DNA of 64,000 nt from Chondrosia reniformis. Its lineage: Eukaryota > Porifera > Demospongiae > Chondrillida > Chondrillidae. A program made the translations under genes and the position numbers. The stretch spans positions 1,426,001-1,490,000 of the forward strand of contig OX359191.1 of assembly GCA_947172415.1 (NCBI GenBank), given 5' to 3'. The notes below the pieces were generated by a model, which worked only from the letters and a program-made list of their open reading frames with translations, was not told the DNA's origin and made no database searches. Shown piece after piece: positions 1 through 12,200 of this stretch (position 1 is the stretch's first letter; the number at the start of each line of letters is the position of its first letter).

Positions 1-375
1 GGCTAACCAGGAATAGGCCCATTTCCAAAATTCATTTCTTCTTCTTTTATTGAATAGACTATACCGCTAATATGCGAACTTATGCAGGCACGTACAAGTT
101 ATAAATTGTCATAAATATTTCCGAACTAGGGAATAGACAGCCCTAAATCTGAATGTGCTCTACAAGAAGCATGTTAATTGTGAAAAGCGAAAATTGTGGT
201 GCAAAAAGTATCGAAAGGAATGGTGCGCCCAAACACAGAAGTGTATGGTTATATTTCAGTATACATGCAACTTCTGTATGATTATCCTTATCATAATGCA
301 CTGTCTTGTTTCGATACTATTTGCAGATGTATTAGTGAACACTGCCATTCCTACTTCTAACATGCATCATTTTTG
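1..375 (+). repeat. Old partial copy of the palindrome-bearing repeat
   Basis: The first bases match the inner part of the repeat seen at 33900-34110 (shared GGCTAACCAGGA, then GAATAGACAGCCCTA). From about 225 the text switches to one arm of the palindrome family (CGCCCAAACACAGAAGTG, later CATTCCTACTTCTAAC). Only one arm is present and it is strongly diverged, so this is an old, probably immobile copy that runs off the left edge. The 92-codon frame inside it is not a gene. Confidence 0.7.
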
Positions 376-453
376 TAAATGTTTTTTATTTACTTGTTGT
401 ATATATTATATACCAACTAAGATAATGTTGTGAATCATAATAATTGTGTGTAG

Positions 454-731
454 AATCTGTCCCCTCAGACCAAGATCTTCAAAAGTACATTGTTAACAAG
501 TGCTCTGCTAAGTGGAGGTCTATCGGTACTTATTTAAATTTAGATAGTAACATTTTAGAAGGAATTCGTGTTGATACTCACTTACCAGATAGCCAAGAGA
601 AATTATTTAAAGTTCTGGTAACATGGAAGAAAAATTCAAACAGTACATGGAAGGTACTCATTGAGGCTTTAGAAAATGCTGAACAAAAGAGTATTGTTGA
701 AGAATTAGTGAAAGACTATCAATTTAATTAA
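454..731 (+). CDS. Death-domain protein, last coding exon (5' part outside window)
   Basis: A coding exon opens after the acceptor TGTGTAG at 453 and ends at TAA 729-731, giving about 92 residues. It reads as a six-helix death domain: the helix-1 stretch LQKYIVNKCSAKWRSIGTYL, a middle LEGIRVD, and a C-terminal segment with TWKVLIEALE followed by VEELVKDY. Death domains act by homotypic assembly in apoptosis and innate signalling, and sponge genomes have many such genes with the domain at the C-terminus. The upstream exons lie outside the window, so the partner domains are unknown. The phase at the acceptor needs one base from an upstream exon, so it is not a free-standing gene. The family call rests on pattern reading, not a profile search. 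Confidence 0.65.
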
Positions 732-1354
732 ACAAATGGGATTTACATAAAGAATTAAGTGTATGGTTTGTATAGTTTTATAGTTGAATAATTAGACTAT
801 GTACGCATATATATAGTTTTTTTTGTATAATTGGACATTCTATATATATAATACTGCTGTAAAATATAAATTTTATAATTTCTGAGCTGGAATTCAGTTA
901 ACGGCATGTAAACCCTCTTAGTCATTGGCTACTTTACATTGGTTCCAGGTTGTTATTACAAGAGAATCTAATGAAAAGAAGGGTATACATGGGTAAACTA
1001 TGTGGATGAATTAGGGAAAGCAAATATAAATTAAATCATGTCTGAGTATAAAACAGCTAGTGCAATTTTTAAAATTTCAGAGTTAAGAATGTAATGTATA
1101 TATACGTATAGCTCCCACTACAAACAGAACCCAAAGTTTAAAGTATATGTAAGAAAGGAGAGTTGGTCAAAGTATACGTACATCTGATTCAATGCACATG
1201 ACATGCAATGATTATGTATGATTACGTACATGTTTTCCAGAAGACTGTATATACATGTACATGTACCCATCTGCGCATGCAACATTGATCAATCATTTGC
1301 AATGATTAAACATATGCATACAGCTATATATAAGCTATATATATAATATGCACC
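732..1354. other. Intergenic, AT-rich, no gene seen
   Basis: AT-rich spacer with many TATATA/CATGTACATGTAC stretches. It presumably holds the 3' UTR of the death-domain gene. I see no coding exon, RNA gene or clear transposon end. Confidence 0.5.
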
Positions 1355-1729
1355 CTAGCCATTTAAATACATCTGTGCAGTACCTTCAGGGTCAACCCTA
1401 TGAATACTTGCTCTTAACTTAGCTCGTGGCACCTTTATTCCTTCAGACAGTAAGTGACCAGCGATCATGACCTCACCATCATTGGGATGTACTTGCTTGA
1501 GAGTTGTAATTTTATCATCTAGCTCTCTGTCAGTTATGTCAGTGTAGGTCGACATTAAATCTGATGTTGCTAATTGAGCAATTTTATTGTATAGTGTCTT
1601 ACGACTAATACCAAGAATTTCTGCTATTTTTGATTTTGAAAAATTCAGTGACGTAAGATACTTGATATCTTCAACACTTACTTCCAAAGAAGGCCTTCCA
1701 GTGGTCTGAGATCTAGATGATTCAGCCAT
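1355..1729 (-). pseudogene. N-terminal fragment of an integrase-core (rve-type) transposon protein
   Basis: An intact 124-codon frame. After a short Gly-Arg-Pro leader it has a resolvase-like helix-turn-helix (LTSLNFSKSKIAEILGISRK, then TLYNKI), followed by a conserved segment with DRELDDKI, HPNDGEVMIAGHLLSEGI and RASIHRVDPEGT. In cnidarians, sponges and fishes this segment precedes an integrase catalytic core that continues past DPEGT. Here the frame stops six residues later, so the DDE core is missing. Read as a 5' fragment of a dispersed mobile-element gene; a short domesticated DNA-binding protein is possible but unsupported. Confidence 0.55.
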
Positions 1730-1865
1730 TTTTTGGTAAAAGATAGTACATGTGTCATATGAGGATATCCCTGGGTAATAATTTTTAAATTACATTGGCA
1801 GTACTTTTGCATGGTCACATGCACAATTCATGACACCATGTGACAATAGTGTGACCGCACATGCA

Positions 1866-2112
1866 CTAAATATATCAGTTGATACATAATAAATTTCAGT
1901 TGATATACCAGTTGATATACGTATAATATATATCAGTTGATATATGTAAATATCAGTTGATATTATAATATATATCAGTTGATATATAATAAATATCAGT
2001 TGATATATATATATAATAAATATCATAAATATCAGTTGATATATCTAAATATCAGTTGATATGTCTAAATATCAGTTGATATATGTAAATATCAGTTGAT
2101 ATATGTAAATAT
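1866..2112. repeat. Tandem array of ATATCAGTTGATAT units
   Basis: About a dozen copies of the near-palindromic core ATATCAGTTGATAT, separated by short AT spacers (TATGTAA, TATAATAA). Copy spacing varies from about 15 to 27 bases. The 78-codon minus-strand frame across it is repeat translation, not a gene. Confidence 0.8.
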
Positions 2113-2409
2113 CACCATTTTGATAGGTTGTGTTTTCAGTCATGTTTTTACACAAAAGGCATTTTTATAGCATAGGCATAGCATGTAGGAAAATGGCCAT
2201 GGTGTATTAGATTTTTCATGCATGCCACTCCTTCATTGTATGCATATTTTTATATGTACATGTATATATGCCACAACACTATAGTTACAATATAATTTTT
2301 AAATTTAATATTGTAAACTATATTATAGCGGGAAAAATTACTTGTCACTTTTATTTGTATATACAACAATATTGTTTGATTAAATATAAAATATATGTAT
2401 GGATTATTA

Positions 2410-2515
2410 ATTCTCTTTCCCTTAATTCTTCAGCAGCCTGCATTCGTTGTGCAATTCTACTCTTTATTTCTTCAACTGCCTCCTCATCCTCCTTCTTTTC
2501 TCTTTCTTCCTAGAA
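2410..2515 (-). pseudogene. Stray copy of the FAM177 last exon
   Basis: On the minus strand this segment repeats almost exactly the last exon of the FAM177 gene at 23687-23785, including the upstream acceptor (TCTAG before GAAGAAAGAG) and about 40 bases of flanking intron. It encodes the same acidic/basic helix (KSRIAQRMQAAEE). It differs by a lost Glu codon and by a small insertion that replaces the terminal Lys-Glu-Asn-stop with ELRERE. No neighbouring FAM177 exon is visible here, so it looks like a partial duplicate. It could be the 3' exon of a second, mostly unseen gene. Confidence 0.6.
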
Positions 2516-3259
2516 TTCATAAGAACTTATCGTGTTAAATATCTGTTTAACATATAAGAAAAATACAATACGCTAGTCTCCAGCCATGGGCGTTTCTGGT
2601 TACGTTGAACAGTCTAATTGTAGAGTAGTATTCATTTTTACGGGCAATTACAGCTTTAGTTCCATCTATTTGTAGAAGCTACACATTTTGACCTGTAAAG
2701 ATCAGAGGAGACAGAAGAGGTATGCGTCGACTTCTTCTGATTTAGTCTACGTACCTTGGCTTTGGCACAAGATGAGTGTAGTTAAAGTGACAACCAGATA
2801 CAGCATCATTTCTGATGAGCGCCCTCTTTGCCTGACAGAATAATTGGAGAAGAGCACAAAGATTCTAGGCGTAATTCGAATGGGTGGGGCAGAACCACGC
2901 CATTTTCATGGAATCACGCCCTTTTCACATGCGTTTATTTTCTCCATTTGCGTTTCGATTTGATATCGAATCGGCCTTTTTCTTAGAATCGGCGTGTCTT
3001 TTCGGCATAGTTTCGTAGTTTCGAGATCCCGGAGAGACAAAGAATACTTACAGCAGAAGTGTTTTGACTATATAGAAAGCAAGGAGAAAATTTAGTTTAC
3101 TCCAAAATAGCCAGAAACTCTGGAACCGTCCGGAACGAGGTGATTTTCCATGTGCCGTATTACACAGGCCTGCGAACCGCCGGCGTGTTTTTAACTTCAT
3201 TCTTTATTATCTTAATATAGCTCTAGTAGCTCCTTCATTTGAATCGGAACTACCTGAAG
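2516..3259. other. Upstream region and probable 5' UTR of the HELZ2-like gene
   Basis: No coding exon recognised. From about 2880 the base composition is less AT-rich than the surroundings (TTCGATTTGATATCG, CCGTCCGGAACGAGG), which fits a promoter or 5' UTR just before the ATG at 3260. No TATA box or initiator can be assigned with confidence. Confidence 0.35.
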
Positions 3260-6200
3260 ATGGGTGACCAAGATTTAAATCCTATATGCCACGCCTGTTA
3301 TAAAAGCTTGGAATTCAGTCCTGTCAAGCTAGCTGAGACGAATACGGGATGCCTTCAAGTTGATCAACACAATCCCAAAATCCCCAAGGTTTGTTTACTG
3401 AAGCTTTCATTTTTATTGAATATTCTATATATATAAATTCACAAACATTTCTATATACCACAGTGGTCTATAAACCATTTTATGCTCGTTTTTATTTTCA
3501 ATCAATCAATCAATCAATCATCCAAATGGACCATATCTCCTATGCAGGAGGTTGTCCTTACAATAATTATGACAGATAGACATATTACATAGTTAAATAG
3601 TATGAATGCATCATTGTTTTAAAATTAGTGTATAATAATAATATTATATGACATTGTTACATTGTTACACATTCTTGAGCACCCTTTGAAACCTGGCTGT
3701 TCAAGAAGTTTCAAATAGATTTCATGCCATATGAAACCTGAAATTTGATCCTTTGTAGTGCAACATGAAACCAGCTAGTATTATATTGCTGATGTGGCTC
3801 TTCCTCTAGATACCTCACTAATGAATACACTCAAATAATGTAAACAACAGAGTCATCGTAGCTATATATAGCTTACACAAATTTGCATAGTATAGTCTTG
3901 TAACTACATATTAGGTGCATGTTTGAGTATATAGGTTAGAATAAGGAAGGGATGAAGGTGCATAAACACCAAAAGGGGCAGTTAAAACCTATGAAATTAT
4001 CAACTACAGTAAGAATATATCCATATAAACATATTTTGAAACCTGGCCATTCAAAAAGTTTCAATTTTCTTATATTCCATAATATGAAACCTGACCTAAT
4101 TGTACATGTGTATAGCAACCAACTTTTACAAAGTCATTGTCCAATACAATAGTCTTGTAACTACGTACACAACACTATACACTTGATACATGTTTGTGTA
4201 GGTGAAAATGATTGCCCTGCCGTCTGGATCTGTGTATTTGGAAGAACGATTAGGAAATACCTCAAGAGTAGAACGAGGAAGATGCTGTAAATTCCATTTT
4301 CGACGTAAACCTGATTGCTGGAAAGGTTCCAGTTGTCATTATGCTCATGATGAGGTCGATGTATTTAATTCCCATGGTATGTCTACCAGTTGTGTTTAAT
4401 AGAGAAAATTTCTCATTGTATGTATTTGGTATTTATATAACTATATTTATGTATTAAACTGTTTCTAGATATGTAACTACGTATATAATACATATTATAA
4501 TAGTAAAATAGTTAAATACTCATTAAGATGGCATTTCAACACGTATAGCTACTTAATTTCTATTTTTATTAATATTATAATCTCGATTATTTATATATAG
4601 GCTATATCAAAGAGGTATGCAATGAATGCTTGAAGACAGCTTTAGGGAAGTTGGAGCTTCTTCAGAGAAGTGTTTGCCTGAAAGAGGAGCACAAAGGAAG
4701 AGACTTTCCCGATAATTTTCTCTGGTGCCTGCCTCTTAAAGAAGGTGTAATCAGTATTTGTAGACCTATCTCTATTAATGCTGATGAAATGAGAAGAGAC
4801 AGATTTGACTTTGTGATGCAGCATACATTCCTCAACTGTTTCTATGGAGTAATGGCGTGCCACCGCCCACACACAAAGGTTGAGGAAGATGTGTGGAACA
4901 AGTGGAATAAAAGTGGAGAAACCAGAATGAAGCTTCATAATAAAGGGAAAATCTTCTACATTGAATTGAGTCAGTGTATATATGAGTCTCTGTGACTGAT
5001 TTATGTATAGAATTATATTCACTCTACTACTATATATATAGTACATGTACAAAGATTCTGGAAAAAAACTTAACGTTAATTCCAATAAATACATGAAGAA
5101 AGAATTATACAAAGTGTGACCTGCAAAGCATCTTTTATATAATTGCCTCTTTATAGTTGAAGAGAGAAAGCTAGCTATTGCATCAGTTGAGGAAGGTAAG
5201 AGAGAAGAGAATGCAAAACAGCACAGATTACTACAAGAGCAAAGAGCACTTCATCAAGTAGTACATGATTATAAGGAAAATTTCAATACACTCTTGGAGA
5301 CTGAAATGTCTGCTATTACAAAGTCAATTGAATCTTCTTTGAAGTATGTTTGGTAATCTACGTATATATACGTACATATATACTCTCAAGTTTACTATTT
5401 ACTTACTTACTAAGTTGTCTATAATTTCCATGTGTGTTTGTAACTTCTATTTTTGAATCCAAATGCCAGTGAAGTGGCAATGTTCTTAATAGTAATGTGA
5501 CTGGACAGGCTGAACCTGCATGCACGCATTATTGCATGTACAGATTATTATATATACATATTTAATGTGTATGAAATGTTTGTTTTATTCGTTTACATGT
5601 AAATGTCTTTTTGTAGAGAAACATTTCAAATGAAAGCTGTTCCTGAAGAACTGGTAATGGGTTCTCATGATCACTACAGATTGGTTATTATGAATCAAGA
5701 AGTGTCTGAATTTTTAGAGAAACATGTAGAAAGTGTACATGTACTGGTATATCCTCGGCGGGGTACCCCAGCTCACAGTATGCAAAGATTTAATGCTCTT
5801 GTTCACAAAGTGCACAGCAAGGGGCTAATTTTGCAACCAGAACCTTACTTCCGTTCACAAATGCCATTACCTGTAGACTGTGCTGTGAGTTTGCAATTGA
5901 AAAGTGAAAAATCACAATTTCAATTTCTGCAGCGTGTTCTAAATCAACTGAAGGCAGAAATTATATCACGTGTTAATCCAAATGTTGAGAAATTCAAATT
6001 AGTTAAAAGGAATAAAAGCTTTGAAGCATATTCAAAAAATACATTCCTTTCCGTGGATGCTCTCTTTCAGCAAAATGCTATACAGCTAGCCCTAAATGCC
6101 CCGCATGATGGTCCTCCCTTTCTACTGATAGGACCTTTTGGAACAGGCAAGACACGTCTCATTGCCCGCATGACCTGTGAAGTATTGATGGACCCCACTT

Positions 6201-9200
6201 CCAGAGTCCTTATATGTACTCACCACAATCAAACTGCCGATAGCTATATTAAAGCTTATTTTTCCAAAGTTAGGAATCTCCCATGTGCTCCAGTTAGGCT
6301 GGTTTCTAAAACCAAAGTTGACAAAAGACAAAAAGAAGGAGCTAGTTACTTTTTGTCTAACTATGAAATGAGCAAAGAGGAACTATTTGAAAATTATAAG
6401 AAGAGCAGGTTGATAGTGACTACCACAATGACTGCATATTCCATGCATGATATGAACCTCCATTTCAGTCACATTTTCTTGGATGAAGCAGCTCAGTGTA
6501 ATGAAATAGAAGCAATGATACCATTATCCCTTGCTGGACCTGAAACAAAGATTGTCCTTGCAGGAGATCACTTACAGGTGTGGAAGTGTATACGTATGTC
6601 ACTCTGGAGTTTTGTTATATATACTGTATGTAGATTACCGTAGTATATTGTAACTTGTACTGTATATACGTACATACCGTATAGCTGGAACATTTAAATG
6701 GCTTCAAACTGCATGAGTGTATTTAATATTGACGGAATTTAAATTTGACGGAAAAAATAAATCCCCATCAAATTTTCTGACTATAAGGTATATACTTAAA
6801 GATTATATATATATAATTAGCTACAGCTGACTATATATGTAGCATATTACACATGTAATACAGTCTGTGGTGTATATATGTTTCAAGTATCTTACAATTA
6901 TACATTTAAATGTTTCTGCTTGACTTCAGCTAGTAGTTATACGTATTTCCCGTTACATTAGGTTGGTCCTGGTGATAGCCTACGTAGTTCAAATTCTGAT
7001 GTTGTTAGAGGAGATAGAGCACCTAATCTTGCCACATCTCTACTTACCAGACTTCATCAGCTGTATACCAAGTTCCTAAAGCAATCAGAGATTAAGAATG
7101 ATCCCCGCATTCTTTCATATATGGCCAGTTTATTGACCAATTACCGTTGTCATGCTGGTGAGTATTCATATAGCTTCCCAATATTAATACATGTACATAT
7201 GTAGTTAGTATTTGAATGCAATCCTGCTGTAACGTAAAGGATCGAATGTAAGTGCATGAGGATTGTGTTTCCATACTTTTTAGGTATTTTGAGGCTTCCT
7301 TCAAATCTGTTCTATGAGTCATCACTTTTGGCCAGAGCTCACTATGAGCTTCATTCACAAGTGAACAGCTCTCTTTGTTTTCACTGCACCTCCTTAAAGA
7401 CACAGGCCTGGTCAAGGGAGATGCAAGAGGAAGAAATCAGAATAATGATGAATAAAGCTTATAACCTCTTTAAAACCTGGCCAGAGGAATGGAAAAAACT
7501 TGGAGAATCTAATAATTCAATCTGCATAATGATGCGAACCCATGAACAGGTACGTACTGTATATATATAATGTAACTTGACACATGTCCATCAACTACAT
7601 ATTATTAGAAGTAAATTTCCTATAATATATACTTAGTATATAGCATTATAAGTATTGATGTGCATGTATACATTTTAAGTATTGTTTCTTTCATTTGATT
7701 AGTTGCGGTCAATAAAAAATCAGCTATCACAATTTCCCGATTTTAAGAAAGCTGTAATCTTGAGGACTATATACAGCATCCAAGGTATGTGTGTATATAT
7801 AAATGATATATATGATGCTTGATTGGGGCGAGCCTGAGCGAGCCCACACTGTCTGATGCGCTGTTCATCTTATATTTCTATTTAACAGTTTAAAATGGCC
7901 GCCTCTTGCAAACAGCTTGAATATTTGCCAATACTTGGTTAAGCGCACAAAACAAAGAGTACTTGCCAACCTTACCCATACCCAACGTTTTCTGGAGTGG
8001 CATCGTGAAGTCTTCCACCCAAGCTCAATTGATATCCACAGCATCCTGCTGAGCTTGATCCCTATCCATCTGCATCTTGATCCTCTCCTCTTTCCATGGG
8101 CCTTCCCACTGCTTTCCATCAGTACCTTCCACACCATGCATGGACCTTCCCTATTCTCTGTCCTCTACTATACATGCATCCCTACTCCACCATATGCCTG
8201 TTGTACTTCCAAGTAACTCCAAACTCCTGCAATTTCCAAGTGCACTCCACCATTCTCTTTTAGCACCTTCCCTCCCTCCTGCATATCTGTTAACACTCAT
8301 CTCGCATCCCTCCCAGCTACTTCACACTAACCCACATGCATGCATGCACGTGGTACTCATGGCATTACGAAACGCTACAGATTGCTAACAAGCTCCCCTT
8401 CAATTCTGGCTTCCATCACGCTTCTGCTACCTCCCACCAATAATCATAGTACATTCACCTAAAACTCGCTCAGGCTCGCTTGTCCCCACAATGATTGTCA
8501 GCTAGTTAGTTGTATACTTGGAACTTGTCAATAGGGGGTACAATGAATAAACGAATACACTTGTCTGAGTGCTATGCTGTACTCCAAGAAGCCTATATAT
8601 AAAAGCTTGTGGCTTCCTTAAGTCTTATCAGTAGATAGGTGAAACCATTTCTCAATGAAGCTATAAAGATCTCATTATCAGGTACTGCCCTGTACATGGC
8701 ATGGTTCTGTTGTGATAGCTATCTGGTGACCTTACTTGACTTAGGAAACACAGTGAACCTATCACATAATCACAGTTATGTTTCCAAATATACTAATCAC
8801 TGTTGCAATTAAGCACTGCCATCATTACTTATAACTTAGATGTATAAATGTTTTCTTTAACTTATTGGATTATAGATGTGTTTACACAATGTATTTGTGT
8901 TCATGTCCTTTGTAGGTCTGGAGTTTACAGCTGTATTCCTCTGTACTACTGAGCCTTATGATGTAGTGGGTGGAAATCCTGTTCCTAGGAAGCAAGCCAT
9001 TGGTTCTAGCATCATGAACAAGAGAGTCTTTAATACTGTACTCACTCGAGCTAAGGCTCTCTTTATTGCCTTTGGAAATCCCTTCTACCTGATGAATGCT
9101 GAAGGTGATTCAGACTGCTGGAGAGAGTACATCAAGCGGTGTACTGAGAGTGATAGTTTTGTGTTTGAGCAGCAACCTTCTGATGAACAGAAGGAGTTGT

Positions 9201-12200
9201 TGCTAAATCAAGTGTTCCAAAATCCTGTAAATAAGGTATCCCTATCTGACACCTTCCTTGAACAATATGCCAAGGAATTCATTGAGCAACTTGAATTTGA
9301 TGGTAGTCACTGGCAGATTACTAAACCAGATACTGAAGAGGAGGGAGATACATTCCCAGCACGTGATGAAATTTCTGGAAAAGAATGTATCCTAGAATAT
9401 CACTCAATGAAATATGCTGAAGCAGTCCCAACTAGTAAAGAATTGAGAAAAGAAGTCATGTTTGCCATACAAGGCATGAAGAGCAGAGAACAGGCTTTGC
9501 ATGGAGCCACTGTTTTAGTTCAACCATTTGCCAGTAAGACTGGGAGACTAAGTGGCCTTATTGGAGGCATGGTTGTGCATGTCATAAAGCAAAGTGAAGA
9601 GCAGTTATTTCTGTGTAAAATTGATCCTTTTAATAGTAGTCGATTTATTCCTTTAAATGAAAAAGGTCCTAAACTGGCCAACCTGCCTCCAATTTCTTCA
9701 AAGTTGCTTCAACTGGAAATGGCAGAAAGTGAAATCAAAGAAAGATCGAAACACAACAAGATCAATCCAGTACCTTGTTTTGATCTTCATCAGCTGGCAA
9801 AGGGCATCCCTAAATTGAAGGATGTTATTCCTTTTGAAACTGCCAAGAAACTTCTCTTCCTTGTTAAATTCATGTCTTGGCCTAAAGGAAGATTTTTTCC
9901 TATGGCAGGTGTTGTAGAGGCTTTCCCAGGAGTACACAGTACATTTTGTGCTGCCCGACTTTCTACTGCTATTGCCAAATTGTCCCATTCCAGTCAGCAT
10001 CCGAATGATCATACATCTAGCTTTAATGATCAATTTAATATCAATAGTGTAAAGAAAGCGCTAGAATGTAGTAGCAACTGTAAACTTGCCAATGTTGAAA
10101 TACTAGAATTCAAAGGAAAAGACATTAATTTTTCATCTAAAGATATTTGTGATGAAAGCTTACCCATTGGCTTAAAATATTTAACTTTAGGAAGTGTCTT
10201 TGAAACATTTCCTAATTCATCAAATCAGTGCATGGTCAGAAGTAAATGGAAATTTAAAATAATTTCAACAAAATCACCTAAGGAGTTTCTTGACGTCTTC
10301 ACAAACTTCAAAGAATTGAGGGATCCAGCTGTAGGTGACACCTTATTAAGGCACAGGGAGCTGAATACTGGAGATGAAATTCAAATATCCCTTGTCATTA
10401 CAAGAAGTGATGGAAGTCAAATTAGGCGGTTTAATGCCAGTACACCCAAGAAAATGTCATCTAATACTTCTTCAACAGCAAGTGTTAATTCTGCACATGA
10501 ATACAGAACTATAGGAAAATCTTCTATTGCTCCTCTCCTAAAGGAACCAATTGGTGTTTACCAGTTTGAAATTTCCTGTAACCTTGCCCAAAAGGAGATT
10601 CTTCCAGTTTGGATAGGAGCAGATACCTCAACTCCCATTATTAAGCCTGAAATCCAGCTGATTAGCCCTGGACCCTATCTGGAGATTTGTGTACCACATT
10701 CAGTTAGACCAGGTGAATGTTTTTCCAATCCAATTTTAAGGCATGCCTCTCTTGATAAATACTCGGACATACAACAATATCAAGATCTCTGGAAAGCTGT
10801 AATAGTAGCCGAATCTGCTTATTCTAGTACAGCTGATCAAAACTCCGAAGTCCTTTTTCTTGATAATATTTTGCTTGATTGGGGAGAGTCTCAACTGATA
10901 AGGGTTAACAGTCTAATGAATGACCCTACTTACCAAAGCCATGGTATAGTGTCATTTAGTTTATCTAGGGAGCTTCTAAAAGCTAGTGGCCAATTTATTT
11001 CCCTACAGCCAGGTGATTTTATTTGTGCTCGATATGGACCACAACTAAGCGCCTATTCTTTACTAATTGAATCAATGCAGCAATGCCAAAAATCAGTGTT
11101 TCATTTTGTTGTCAAAGCTATAGTTGACCACAAAGAAGATTCTTCTCAGCTAGTCAAACTAGAAATGATTGGAGAGCAGAATGCTCACATCTCTGAGAAC
11201 ATGTTTAACGTATTAAGAAAGGAAAAATTCCAATTGTCTTGCAGACTTCAAATTATAAACTGTCCGATACCACAAAGGTAATGTACAGAGTAATAAGGTC
11301 TATAGATATCAACTATATATGGCATATATATGGCTTATCATTATAGCCTTTGCACGGCTCAGTGCAATTGACTCCCCTCTATACAGTGTAGCCCACATAA
11401 TTCGAATCTCAGAATTCATTATCAAAAATTTGAATTAGGCAAAAATTTGAATGATCACTATTTCATTGAAATCAAATATACATATGTATTAAAAACATTC
11501 TTAGCCTTAGCCTTAAGTACTTCACCGCTGATGGGAATCGCCTGAACGCAAGCAGCTGCGAACCACAGGAACAAGGCATCATCCACTTCAGCTTTGGTTG
11601 AAGTTCTCTAGGCGTTTTTTCTGGAAGTTACCAAACGAGTGATTGTCCTGCAGTCGGTACTTATTCTTCATAATAGTGCTGAGTGTACTACAAGGAATAT
11701 TGTATATATTCGGTGGCTACGTCCTTTATCTTTTTGCCAGGTGGCAGACCTTCAACGCGTTCAACGATTTCACACTTTTTCTTTAGAGATAAAGATTGGT
11801 AGCTATTCCTTTTCATTAATATTTCTAGAAATTACAGATATTGCCCATTCAAAATTTTATATTGCTGATATACGGATTATTCTAATTAAACGAAATTTTG
11901 AAAGAACCGGATATGAATTATGTGGACTTACACTGTATATGGCATATTTTGAAATATTTGATAATAATTGTTTCAGCCGTTATGGTGAAGCTCACTACCT
12001 AATTGTCATATATGTACAATGTAGCAATAAATCTCTATTCTATCATATATATATATGGTATAATGTTACGAAATCATAGTATATTCCTTTTTTGGCTAAC
12101 ATTTACCAGAAAGCTGTCAACCAATTTACATTTTATTTTTCCTAAAGAAAGCACCTTCCAGCAAGATAATTTATTTTTAGGGGGCACTTAGTAATTGTAA

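Noticed and set aside
4642..5112. 156-codon minus-strand frame
   Set aside because: Antisense to HELZ2-like exon 3, whose plus-strand frame joins in phase with both neighbours.
11639..12079. 146-codon plus-strand frame in the HELZ2-like intron 9
   Set aside because: It overlaps the minus-strand Tigger remnant and has AT-driven composition (Ile, Tyr, Phe) with no motif.
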